NCBI RefSeq assembly: GCF_019704555.1
Contig: NZ_AP024745.1
Location: 4,596,501-4,660,500 of the forward strand
DNA from: Actinoplanes sp. L3-i22
Lineage (GTDB): Bacteria > Actinomycetota > Actinomycetes > Mycobacteriales > Micromonosporaceae
Reading direction: 5' to 3'
Length of the DNA stretch: 64,000 nt
Part shown: positions 50,316 through 58,996 of the stretch, piece by piece
How the letters are laid out: each line of letters begins with the position of its first letter
How positions within the stretch are numbered: position 1 is the stretch's first letter
Program-made: the position numbers and the translations under genes
The notes under the pieces: generated by a model
Told to the model about the DNA's origin: nothing
Databases searched by the model: none
What the model saw: the letters and a program-made list of their open reading frames with translations, nothing else

Positions 50316-53239
50316 CGGGGCACCCGCGGACCGGCCGGGACGGCCCGGCTCAGGGCCCGGCCGATCGCTTCGGCGGCGTCCGGGCTGATCCGGCCGGGCC
50401 GGAACGTGACCCGGGCCAGATAGCCGCCCTCCGGTGTGGGCCAGAGTGCGGCGCCGAGATCGGTCATCGACTCCGGCGGGTCGACGCGGTACCCGCGAGC
50501 CCGGACGCCGGGCAGTTCGAGCAGCGGCACGTCGTGCGGCTGGACGGTGAACATCACCCGGTAGGGCGGCCCGCCGGTGAGACCGGCCAGCCGGACCACC
50601 TCGCCGAGCGCCACGTCCCGCGCCGCCATCGCCGCGTTCAGGGCGGTGGCCGTGGCGGTCACCGCGGCGAGCGGCGCGGCGCCGGGATCCGGGCGCAGGC
50701 GTACGCAGAGCACGTCGATCAGGCATCCGAGTGCCCGCTCGAGCAGGGGGTCGGCGCGCTTGTCGATCGGTACGCCCACCACGAAGTCGGCCGCTCCGGT
50801 GGCCCGGGCGACCGCCTGCGCGAACACCGTGAGCAGCACCGCGAACCGGGTGCCGCCGACCCGGGCGGCCAGGTCGTCGGCGGCCCGGACGGCCGCCGAC
50901 GGCACGGACTCCTCGACGATGACCGCCACGTCCGGCGGGGCCTGCTCGTCGGTGTCCGGCGGGCCGGGAAACGGCGGCAGACCGGCCAACGCGGTCCGCC
51001 AGAAAGCGCGTTGCCCGGCCGGCCGGGCCGAGGCCAGCCGGTCCACGCAGCGCAGCGCCACCTCGGCCACGCCCGGGGCGTCCGGCAGTTCCGGGGCCGG
51101 CCCGCGGTCACCGCGGCGCCGGTAGTGCGCGCTCAACTCGGCCACGGCCTGCCGCTCGGAGCTCGCGTCCCAGGTGACGTGGTGCACGACCAGCCCGGCG
51201 AACACGCCGCGGGGCGCGGCCACCGGGCAGACGACGAACCGGGACACCTGGCCGGTACCCGGGTCCAGGGGCTCCATCAGGGCCGAGGTGACCGCCGCGA
51301 CGGCGGCGGCCTCGGCACCGACCGGATTGAGCCGGCGCACGTCCGGCGCGGGCGGCCGGGGCAGCGGTTCGGCGCGCGGCGGGTCGGTGAACACGTACGC
51401 GCAGCGCAGTGCCTCGTGCCGGGCCAGCAGGTCACCGTAGGCCCCGGTCAGCGCGTCGATGTCGACCTCGCCGGTCAGCATCCAGCCGAGCGCGCAGTGT
51501 GCGGCGCTGCCACCGCTGAGTTCGCCGGCCAGCAGCATCCCGACCTGCATCGGCAGCAGCGGCGCCGGGCCCGTCCGGGGTCCGCCGGGCCGGGCCGCAC
51601 CGGCGACGGACAGGTGCCGGGCCAGGTCGGCCCGGGTGACCGAGGCGGTCAGCAGGGCGAGCGGGACCGGCCGGCCGAGCCGCTGCCCGAGCCGGGTGCC
51701 GATCCGGATCAGTTCGAGCGAGGTCACCCCGGCGTGCCCGAACGGTGTCGTCCACGAGGGTGTCCGGTCGCCGAGAATCTCCCGGACCGTGTGGTCGGCC
51801 GGGCTCGCGGACGCCACGACCGGATCCGGCCGGTCGCCGCGGTCGCCGGCCAGGGCCGGGTGGTCCAGCTTCCCGTTGCTCAGCAGCGGCAGCGCGGCCA
51901 GGTGCCGTACCTCGTCCGGCAGCAGGTGGGCGGGGAGCCGGTCGGCCAGGTCGGCCCGCAGGTCCAGTGGCACGCCGTCGCGGGTGGTGTACCAGGCGAC
52001 GAGCCGGTCCCGGACCGCGCCCACCGCGCACCGGGCCACCCCCGGCAGGCCCGCGACCGCCGTCTCGATCTCTTCCGGAGCGATCCGGAAGCCCCGGATC
52101 TTGAGTTGGCGGTCGGCCCGGCCGGCGAAGCGCAGCAGGCCGTCCGGCGTACGGCGCCCGAGGTCCCCGGTGCGGTACAGCGGTCGCCCCCGGTACCGGA
52201 CGAAGCGTTGCGCGGTCGCGTCCGGGTCGCCGAGGTAGCCGAGCCCGACCCGGGGCCCGCCGACGCAGATCTCGCGTAGGTCACCCGGCGGGCCCGCCGG
52301 GCGGTCCGGCTCGAGCAGGACCAGGTCGGTGCCGGCGACCGCCCGGCCGAGCGGGATGCCGTCGGGGTGTTCGCAGTCGTCCGGCGTGACCGGATGCACG
52401 GCGACGAAGACCGTGCACTCGACCGGGCCGTACCCGTTGATCAGGCGGATCGCCGGGTGCTCGCGCAGAAAGCGGCGCACGTGCCCGGTCGAGAGCCGTT
52501 CCCCGCCGGTGAAGAGCCGGTGCAGGCCGGCGAAGGCGCCCGGGTCCTCGTCGACGATCACGTTGAACAGCGCCGCGCCCAGCCACGCGGTGTTCACCCC
52601 GTGCTCGCGGATGCCGGCCCGCAGGGCGCCCGGATCCAGCGTGGGAGCGTCGAGGACCACCGCGGTGCCACCGGCCAGCAACGGCCCCCACAGCTCCAGG
52701 GCGAACGCGTCCCAGGCGGCGGGCGCGCCCAGCGGCATCACCGTGTGCGGGCCGAAGCTCGCGAACTCGGGGTCGTCGAGCAGCCGGGTCATCGCGGCGT
52801 GCGGGGTGATCGCGGCCTTCGGCCGGCCGGTGCTGCCCGAGGTGAAGAAGATCTGGGCCGGGTCGGTCCCGGTCACCGTGTCGGGCGGGACCGGCCGGTC
52901 CTGGGCGGTCCGGGCCGGGTCGACGGTGACCAGCGGGCCGCCGAGGAGCTCGCGGGCCTGCTCCCGGCGGGCCAGGGGCCAGGCCGGATCGAGCACCGCG
53001 TACGCGGCTCCGGCCTTGAGCACGCCGAGCAGCAGCGCGGGCAGCTGCGGTCCGCGGCCGGCCAGCACGCCGACCCGGTCCCCGGCGCGTACCCCGTCGG
53101 CGTGCAACCCGGCGGCGATCCGGTCGGAGTCGGTGTCGAGGCGCCGGTAGCTGATCGTCGCGCCGCTTCCGGTGATCGCGGGCGCGTCCGGGTACGCGCG
53201 GGCCCGGGCCCGGAACCGGCCGTGAATGGTCGACGTCAT
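50312..53239 (-). CDS. NRPS, A-T-C, valine-like A domain
   Basis: A 975-residue protein from ATG 53239. The A domain spans about 10-485 (FFTSGSTGRPK; NGYGPVE; YRTGDLGRR; LSNGKLDHPAL). The carrier has Ser507 in VTSLELIRIG. The C domain spans about 540-965 with HHVTWDA (H686, H687, D691). By hand alignment to GrsA the pocket reads D-A-L-W-F-G-G-V-F-K, close to known Val codes. The C domain sits after the carrier and there is no TE. It would extend or release a chain from its own or another carrier. Translationally coupled on both sides. Confidence 0.92.
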   Translation of the reverse strand: MTSTIHGRFRARARAYPDAPAITGSGATISYRRLDTDSDRIAAGLHADGVRAGDRVGVLAGRGPQLPALLLGVLKAGAAYAVLDPAWPLARREQARELLGGPLVTVDPARTAQDRPVPPDTVTGTDPAQIFFTSGSTGRPKAAITPHAAMTRLLDDPEFASFGPHTVMPLGAPAAWDAFALELWGPLLAGGTAVVLDAPTLDPGALRAGIREHGVNTAWLGAALFNVIVDEDPGAFAGLHRLFTGGERLSTGHVRRFLREHPAIRLINGYGPVECTVFVAVHPVTPDDCEHPDGIPLGRAVAGTDLVLLEPDRPAGPPGDLREICVGGPRVGLGYLGDPDATAQRFVRYRGRPLYRTGDLGRRTPDGLLRFAGRADRQLKIRGFRIAPEEIETAVAGLPGVARCAVGAVRDRLVAWYTTRDGVPLDLRADLADRLPAHLLPDEVRHLAALPLLSNGKLDHPALAGDRGDRPDPVVASASPADHTVREILGDRTPSWTTPFGHAGVTSLELIRIGTRLGQRLGRPVPLALLTASVTRADLARHLSVAGAARPGGPRTGPAPLLPMQVGMLLAGELSGGSAAHCALGWMLTGEVDIDALTGAYGDLLARHEALRCAYVFTDPPRAEPLPRPPAPDVRRLNPVGAEAAAVAAVTSALMEPLDPGTGQVSRFVVCPVAAPRGVFAGLVVHHVTWDASSERQAVAELSAHYRRRGDRGPAPELPDAPGVAEVALRCVDRLASARPAGQRAFWRTALAGLPPFPGPPDTDEQAPPDVAVIVEESVPSAAVRAADDLAARVGGTRFAVLLTVFAQAVARATGAADFVVGVPIDKRADPLLERALGCLIDVLCVRLRPDPGAAPLAAVTATATALNAAMAARDVALGEVVRLAGLTGGPPYRVMFTVQPHDVPLLELPGVRARGYRVDPPESMTDLGAALWPTPEGGYLARVTFRPGRISPDAAEAIGRALSRAVPAGPRVPR

Positions 53240-54894
53240 CGCGCGCCCGGCGCGCGGTAGAGCCGGCCGTCGTGCCAGATGTGCTCGGCGCCGCCCCAGG
53301 CGGCCGCGGCGGCGACGTCCGGGAAGAAGCCGCGTCCGGGCCGGTTGGCGCTGGTGTTCGCGAGCACCGGCACGCCGGTCGACGCCGCGTACCGGCGCAG
53401 CACCTCGGTCAGCACCGGCTCGGCGGTGGCCGAGATGGTCTGCAGGCGGGCGGTGCCGTCCAGGTGCACCACCGCCGGCACCCGAGCCGCCCAGCCGGGG
53501 CGCAGCCGGTGCTCGAAGAGCATGTAGGGGTCGGTGCCGCCGGGCGTGAAGACCTCCGCCGCGCGCTCCTCCAGGCAGATCGGCGCCACCGGCCGGTACG
53601 ACTCGCGGCCCTTCATCCGGTTCAGCCGGTCCTTCATCGCCGCGTCGGTGGCCGGTGCCAGGATGCTGCGATGCCCCAGTGCCCGCGGGCCCAGCTCGGC
53701 CCGCCCGTGCATCACGATCACCGGTTCACCGGTCTCGGCCAGCAGGTCACCGAGCCCGGCCGGGGAACAGGGCGCGCACGTCCAGCCCGGCGGCAGGGCG
53801 CCGACGGTGGCCTCGGCGCCGGAGTAGACGTTCCAGCGCACCTCGGGGGTGGCGGCGTGCCGGGCGTGGTGGCTCATCGCCGCGCCCAGCGCGGAGCCGG
53901 CGTCGTTCGGGAACGGTGGCACCCACACCTGCTCGAACAGGCCGCTGCGGCGCAGCGCGGAGTTCCACTTGATGTTGAGCGCGCAGCCGCCGGCCAGGCA
54001 CAGGTTGCGCGCCGCGTCGGCCGGCAGGCCCGGCACCAGCTCCTTGAACGCCTCGACCAGACAGGCGCCGAGATAGTCCTGGAACGTGGCGATCAGGTCC
54101 GCGTCGGAGAGCCCGGGCGCCAGCCGGTCCCGCTCGGACAGCAGCCGCCGGGCCACCCGGGCGCCGCCGTCGATCGCCATCGGCGCGACGGTGTCGAGCA
54201 GCGCGCCGATCGGGCCGTGCAGCTCCGGGACGTCGGTGCCCAGGCCGGCGTACGCCATCGCCTTGCCGGCGACCGCCGACGGCCGGGTCCGTCCCCAGCG
54301 CCGCTGCTCGGTCGCGAACTCGTCGGCGAACTCGGCGAACTGGCCGCAGAACTCGGCGAACGCGTTGCCGTAGACGGGCAGCAGCGGACCGTGGCTGATC
54401 ACCCGGACCGGGCCGGGGCGCACCTCGTACAGAAGTGGCAGCATGCCGCCGTCCCAGACCAGCACCAGCGCCGGCTGGCCGGCCGCGGCGAACGGGCTGG
54501 CGCAGTAGGCGGAGAACAGGTGGTCGGTGGCGTGGTGATAGCTGACGTAGCGGCGCGGACGTCCGCCGACCGGCAGCCCGTCGAACTCGTACGCCTGATC
54601 GGCGCGCTGCGCCGCTGTCCGTTCGTGATAGGGCGCGACCGCGATCGGAACGTCGGTGCCGCCGAGCGAGAGCGTGAGCTCGCCGGCATGCCAGCCGTCC
54701 ACCGCGAAGACGTCCACGTCGTCGGCGCCGTACCCGAGCTCGGCCAGGATCTCGGTGATCGTCTCGGCCCGGTCGAGCGGGGCGTGCCGCGGGTTGTTGT
54801 CGCGCTTCTCGAGTTCGGCGACCGCGACCAGCCGGCCGTCCTCGAGCACGGCCAGCCCACCGTCGTGGGTCAGCTTGAGACCGCAAATGATCAT
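53236..54894 (-). CDS. O-carbamoyltransferase (TobZ/NodU/CmcH family)
   Basis: A 552-residue protein from ATG 54894. Kae1-like N-terminal part with SYHHATDHLFSAYCASPF and LVWDGGMLPLLYEV; middle metal/ATP site with LCLAGGCALNIKWNS and PPFPNDAGSALG; YrdC-like C-terminal part with GPRALGHRSILA and SYRPVAPI. These enzymes transfer a carbamoyl group from carbamoyl phosphate through carbamoyl-adenylate to a hydroxyl. A hydroxyl made by a P450 or the 2OG oxygenase, or a serine-like side chain, is the likely acceptor (inference). Confidence 0.93.
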   Translation of the reverse strand: MIICGLKLTHDGGLAVLEDGRLVAVAELEKRDNNPRHAPLDRAETITEILAELGYGADDVDVFAVDGWHAGELTLSLGGTDVPIAVAPYHERTAAQRADQAYEFDGLPVGGRPRRYVSYHHATDHLFSAYCASPFAAAGQPALVLVWDGGMLPLLYEVRPGPVRVISHGPLLPVYGNAFAEFCGQFAEFADEFATEQRRWGRTRPSAVAGKAMAYAGLGTDVPELHGPIGALLDTVAPMAIDGGARVARRLLSERDRLAPGLSDADLIATFQDYLGACLVEAFKELVPGLPADAARNLCLAGGCALNIKWNSALRRSGLFEQVWVPPFPNDAGSALGAAMSHHARHAATPEVRWNVYSGAEATVGALPPGWTCAPCSPAGLGDLLAETGEPVIVMHGRAELGPRALGHRSILAPATDAAMKDRLNRMKGRESYRPVAPICLEERAAEVFTPGGTDPYMLFEHRLRPGWAARVPAVVHLDGTARLQTISATAEPVLTEVLRRYAASTGVPVLANTSANRPGRGFFPDVAAAAAWGGAEHIWHDGRLYRAPGAR

Positions 54895-57800
54895 GACTGC
54901 TCCAGGGCCGGATCGATGACGCGGGCCAGGGCGGCGACGGTGTCGCCGACGAGTTCGTCCGGGCGTGCGGCGACGGCGGCGAGCGCGTGCGGGAGCACGG
55001 CCAGCAGCCGTGCGGCGAACGCCGGGTCCACCTCGCGCGGATCGGTGAGCGCCTGCACCCGGTAACCGTCGCCGTCGGCGTTGACGATGACCGCGAGCGG
55101 GACCCGGGACTCGGGAATCGGCACCCGGATCGGGGTCGCCGCGAGCCCGAGATCCGGCAGCTCCGGCGGCTTGTCGACAAAATTCAACACCAATTGGGTG
55201 TACGGCGCCCGAGCGCGCCCGCCGCGCGGTGGCTTCAGTTCCCGCACGATGCGGTCGAACGGCACCGCCTGGTGGGCGACCGCGCCGGTGACCGCCTGCC
55301 CGACGGCCGCGGTCAGGCCGGCGAGCCGGTCGGTGTCGCCGAGCCGGACCCGGATCGGCAGCAGGTGCGCGAACAGCCCGATCACCGACTCCGCCGCGGC
55401 GCCGCGGCGACCGGCGTTCGGGCAGGCCACCACCACGTCGTCCACCCCGCAGAGCACCCGGAGCGACAGCGCGAACCCGGTCAGCAGCAGGGTGAACGGG
55501 CTGTGCCCGCGGTCGAGGGCAGCGTGCCGGATCGCCGTGCCGGCGGCTGGCGCGATGGTGGCGTCCGTCTGCACGGCCGCGCCCTCGGCCGCCTCCGGGT
55601 CGCCGGATGGCAGCGCGACGGCCGGGGGAGCGCCGTCGAGGGCGCGTCGCCAGTGCTCCAGCTGAACCTCCAGCTCGCCGGCGCCCAGCGCGGTGGCCTC
55701 CGCGGCGAGCACCTCGGCGTAGCGGTGTCGCGGCGCGGGCAGCGCGCCGGGCTCGCCGCGGGCGAACGCGCGGTACAACTCGCCCAGCTCACGGACGAAG
55801 ATGTCGTGGGATCCGCCGTCGAAGACGATGTGGTGCACCACGATGAGCAGCACGTCGTCGCCGTCCGGCAGCCGCAGCAGGTGCGCGCGCAGCAGCGGCC
55901 CGACGGCCAGGTCGAACGGCTGCTCGCGCAGGCCGGACAACCGCGCGACGACCGGCCCCGGCGCGGCCGTGCCGAACTGCTCGACCTCGACGGCCGGCAC
56001 GTACGCGGGCGCCACGTCGACCCGCGGGCGGCCCCGCTCGGCCGGGAACCGCCAGCGCAGCACTTCGTGCCGGGTCACCAGCTCGGCGAGCGCCCGGCGC
56101 AGCAGAGCGGGGTCGAGCCGTCCGTGGATCCGTACGGCGATCGGGCTGTGATAGTCGGCCCGGGCCGGGTGGAGCCGGTCGAGGAACCACAGTTCCCGCT
56201 GGGCCGCCGCCGGCTCGGCCGGCGCGTCGGCCACGGCGGCGCCGGCCGGCGGGGTGATCCGCGTGGCGACGGCCCGGGCCAGGTCCCGCAGGGTGCGCGC
56301 GCCGAACAGGGTGCGCAGCGGCAGCCGGGTCCCGAACGTCTCCTCGATCCGGGCCACCAGCCGGGCGGCGAGCAGGGAGTATCCGCCGAGGGCGAAGAAC
56401 GAGTCGGTCGGCGCGACCGAGCGCAGGTCCAGCAGCTCGCACCAGAGCGCGGCCAGCCGGGTCTCCACGTCGGCGTCCGCGCCGGGCGTCGCGCCGGTGT
56501 GCCGGTCCCGGGGCAGGGCGGGCAGCGCCCGTACGTCGATCTTGCGGTTGGGCAGCAGCGGCAGGGCCGGCAGCGAGACGTACGCGGCCGGCGCCATGTA
56601 GTCCGGCAGCACGGCGGCGACCCGGGTGGCGATCGCCGCCCGGTCCATCGCGCCGACGACGTACGCGACGAGCTGGCGTACCCCGGGAGTGAGATCGTCG
56701 CGGGCGACCACGGCGACGCCGGTGACTCCGGGCACCTGCCGGATCACGGCGGCGACCTCGGCCGGTTCCACCCGGTAGCCACGGATCTTGACCTGCTCGT
56801 CGGCGCGTCCCACGAACGCCAGTTCGCCGTCGGGCCGGGTGCGGACCAGGTCGCCGGTGCGGTACATCCGGGAGCCGTCGGCCGCGAACGGGTCGGGCAG
56901 GAAACGTTCGGCGGTGGCGCGCGGGTCGCCGAGGAAGCCGCGGGTCACCTGCGGGCCACCCAGGTACAGCTCGCCCACCTCACCGGCCGCGGCCGGGGTC
57001 AGGCCGGCATCGAGCACGTGCAGTCGTACGCCGGGCACCGCGCGCCCGATCGGCAACACCGGCCGCTGCGTGTCGGCCGCCGTGACCAGGTGCACCGTGG
57101 CGATCGAGGTGCACTCGGCCGGGCCGTAGTGGTGGACCACCTCGTGCCCGGGCGCGAGCAGCCGGACGGCCGCGGCCGACTCGGCGGCCTCGCCGCCGAA
57201 CCACACCCGGCGCGGGCGGGCCGCCTGCCCGGGCCGCAGCTCGACGATCTGATGCATCAGGGAGCTGGTGATCGGCAGGGTGGTCGGGCGGGCCCGGGCC
57301 ACCTCGTCGAGCAGGTGCCCGGGCGAACGCAGCACCTGGTCGGAGCCGAGCCAGACGGTCGCGCCGTTGATCAGGGCGCCGAACACGTCGAGCACGACCG
57401 CGTCGAACGAGCTGCTCAGCACGTGCGCGACCAGGTCGCCGGGCCGGTGCCGGAGCAGGTCCTCGGTGGTGGCCATGGTGATCAGGTTCCGATGGGTGGA
57501 CAGCACGCCCTTCGGCTGCCCGGTGGAGCCGGAGGTGTGCAGGATCAGCGCCAGCGCGTCGGCCGCAACCGCGGCCGGAGCGACCCCGCCGGTCACCGGG
57601 GCCGCCGGCGTGCTCACGTCGATCGTCTCGACACCGGCCGGCAGCCGTTCGCGACTGTCCGCGTCGGTCAGCGCCAGCCGGCAGCCGCTGCCGGCCAGCA
57701 TCCGGGTGATGCGCTCGCCCGGATAGCCGGGGTCGACCGGGACGCAGGCCGCGCCGGCCCGCAGCACCGCCAGCATGGCGACCACCAGGTTCGGCGTGCG

Positions 57801-57971
57801 GCGGGTGCAGACGGCGATCGGGGACTCCGGCGGCACGGCGAGGCGGGCGGCCAGCGCGGCGGAGGCGGCCTCGAGGCCGGCATAGCTCAGCCGGCTGTTG
57901 CCGGCGATCACCGCTGTCGTGTCCGGGCGCTGCGCGGCCTGGCGCCCGATCAGCGTCGCGACGTCGCTCAT
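54891..57971 (-). CDS. NRPS, A-T-C
   Basis: A 1026-residue protein from ATG 57971 (ATGA overlap with the methyltransferase stop). The A domain spans about 5-500 (LHTSGSTGQPKGV; HHYGPAECTS; YRTGDLVRT; LPNRKIDVRAL). The carrier has Ser532 in LGGYSLLAARL. The C domain spans about 575-1015 with HHIVFDG (H713, H714, D718). The hand-aligned pocket, D-A-L-P-W-G-H-S-I-K, matches no code I know. As in the 50312 gene, C follows the carrier, so condensation partners must be in trans. Confidence 0.92.
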   Translation of the reverse strand: MSDVATLIGRQAAQRPDTTAVIAGNSRLSYAGLEAASAALAARLAVPPESPIAVCTRRTPNLVVAMLAVLRAGAACVPVDPGYPGERITRMLAGSGCRLALTDADSRERLPAGVETIDVSTPAAPVTGGVAPAAVAADALALILHTSGSTGQPKGVLSTHRNLITMATTEDLLRHRPGDLVAHVLSSSFDAVVLDVFGALINGATVWLGSDQVLRSPGHLLDEVARARPTTLPITSSLMHQIVELRPGQAARPRRVWFGGEAAESAAAVRLLAPGHEVVHHYGPAECTSIATVHLVTAADTQRPVLPIGRAVPGVRLHVLDAGLTPAAAGEVGELYLGGPQVTRGFLGDPRATAERFLPDPFAADGSRMYRTGDLVRTRPDGELAFVGRADEQVKIRGYRVEPAEVAAVIRQVPGVTGVAVVARDDLTPGVRQLVAYVVGAMDRAAIATRVAAVLPDYMAPAAYVSLPALPLLPNRKIDVRALPALPRDRHTGATPGADADVETRLAALWCELLDLRSVAPTDSFFALGGYSLLAARLVARIEETFGTRLPLRTLFGARTLRDLARAVATRITPPAGAAVADAPAEPAAAQRELWFLDRLHPARADYHSPIAVRIHGRLDPALLRRALAELVTRHEVLRWRFPAERGRPRVDVAPAYVPAVEVEQFGTAAPGPVVARLSGLREQPFDLAVGPLLRAHLLRLPDGDDVLLIVVHHIVFDGGSHDIFVRELGELYRAFARGEPGALPAPRHRYAEVLAAEATALGAGELEVQLEHWRRALDGAPPAVALPSGDPEAAEGAAVQTDATIAPAAGTAIRHAALDRGHSPFTLLLTGFALSLRVLCGVDDVVVACPNAGRRGAAAESVIGLFAHLLPIRVRLGDTDRLAGLTAAVGQAVTGAVAHQAVPFDRIVRELKPPRGGRARAPYTQLVLNFVDKPPELPDLGLAATPIRVPIPESRVPLAVIVNADGDGYRVQALTDPREVDPAFAARLLAVLPHALAAVAARPDELVGDTVAALARVIDPALEQS

Positions 57972-58996
57972 CGGTCCCCCTCGCTGCCGTCCGGGACCAG
58001 GTGGAAGATCACCGACTGGGGCGGCAGCCGCAGCGGGTGCTCGTGCGCGATGCGCCAGCCCGAGTCCGGCAGCACCGCGCGCCACTCGGCCAGCGTCGGG
58101 ATCTGCTGGCCCATCAGGGCGTGGACGTACTCGAAGCCGAGAGTCAGGATCGGCAGGTCCGCACCGGCCGGCTGCTCGGCGCGGTAGGTGTCGCAGAGCG
58201 CGAAGTCGGTCGCCGCGGGGAAGGCCCGGCGCAGGCCGCGCAGCACCTGACGGCACCGGTCCCGGGGCCAGAAGTCGTGGCCCATCAGGAAGCTGGTGAC
58301 GAAGTCGACGCGCTGGAACTGCGGGTGGCGGGGCAGGTCGTGCACGTCGGCCTCGATCACGACCGCCCGGTCGGCCAGCCCGGCCTCGGCCAGCCGCTCC
58401 CGAGCCTCGGCGACCGCGGCCGGCGCCAGGTCGACGCCGATGCCGGTGGCCCGCGGATCGGCCCGCAGCGCGCGGATCAGCCGGGCGCCGGCTCCGCAGC
58501 CGAGGTCGGCGACGCAGCGGAATCGGCGGCCGCCGAACGCCTGGTCGAAGACCGGGTCGATGAACCGGGCGCCGAAGTCGCCGCAGCCCTCGGCGATCGC
58601 CCGGGCGTCGCGGGTGATGAACCGGCCGGTGCGCCCCGCGTTGCGGCTGACCGCGCCGGTGGTGCGCAGCAGTTCACCGCAGCCGCCGAGCAGCCAGGTG
58701 AAGAAGCCCTTGGTCGCGTGCACCTCGGCGAAGGCCGGGCCGGGCTCGGCCAGGTCGCAGTCGATGACCAGGACGCCGGCGCCGGCCAGCGCGGTCGCCA
58801 CCGCCCGCACCGAGGGTTCGTGCAGGTCCTCCTGCTTGGCGAAGGTGCTCAGGTCGACCGGGTCGCCCCGGCCGGCCGCCGCCAGCAGGCCGATCTCGTC
58901 CGCGGCGACCACCGCGAAGGCCGCGATCGAGGCGTTGAACAGCTGCGCGGCGGACCCGCCGGCCGCACCCGTGGTCAGTCCCGGCTCGCCGATCAT
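57968..58996 (-). CDS. SAM-dependent methyltransferase with winged-helix-like N-terminus
   Basis: A 342-residue protein from ATG 58996. The N-terminal ~150 residues are helical and resemble the dimerisation domain of plant-type O-methyltransferases (FNASIAAFAVVAADEIGLLA). Motif I is VADLGCGAGARLI, followed by GIGVDLAPAAV and FVTSFLMGHDFWP. Both ends overlap NRPS genes by four bases. The target could be O, N or C of a carrier-bound residue; it cannot be decided. Confidence 0.85.
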   Translation of the reverse strand: MIGEPGLTTGAAGGSAAQLFNASIAAFAVVAADEIGLLAAAGRGDPVDLSTFAKQEDLHEPSVRAVATALAGAGVLVIDCDLAEPGPAFAEVHATKGFFTWLLGGCGELLRTTGAVSRNAGRTGRFITRDARAIAEGCGDFGARFIDPVFDQAFGGRRFRCVADLGCGAGARLIRALRADPRATGIGVDLAPAAVAEARERLAEAGLADRAVVIEADVHDLPRHPQFQRVDFVTSFLMGHDFWPRDRCRQVLRGLRRAFPAATDFALCDTYRAEQPAGADLPILTLGFEYVHALMGQQIPTLAEWRAVLPDSGWRIAHEHPLRLPPQSVIFHLVPDGSEGDR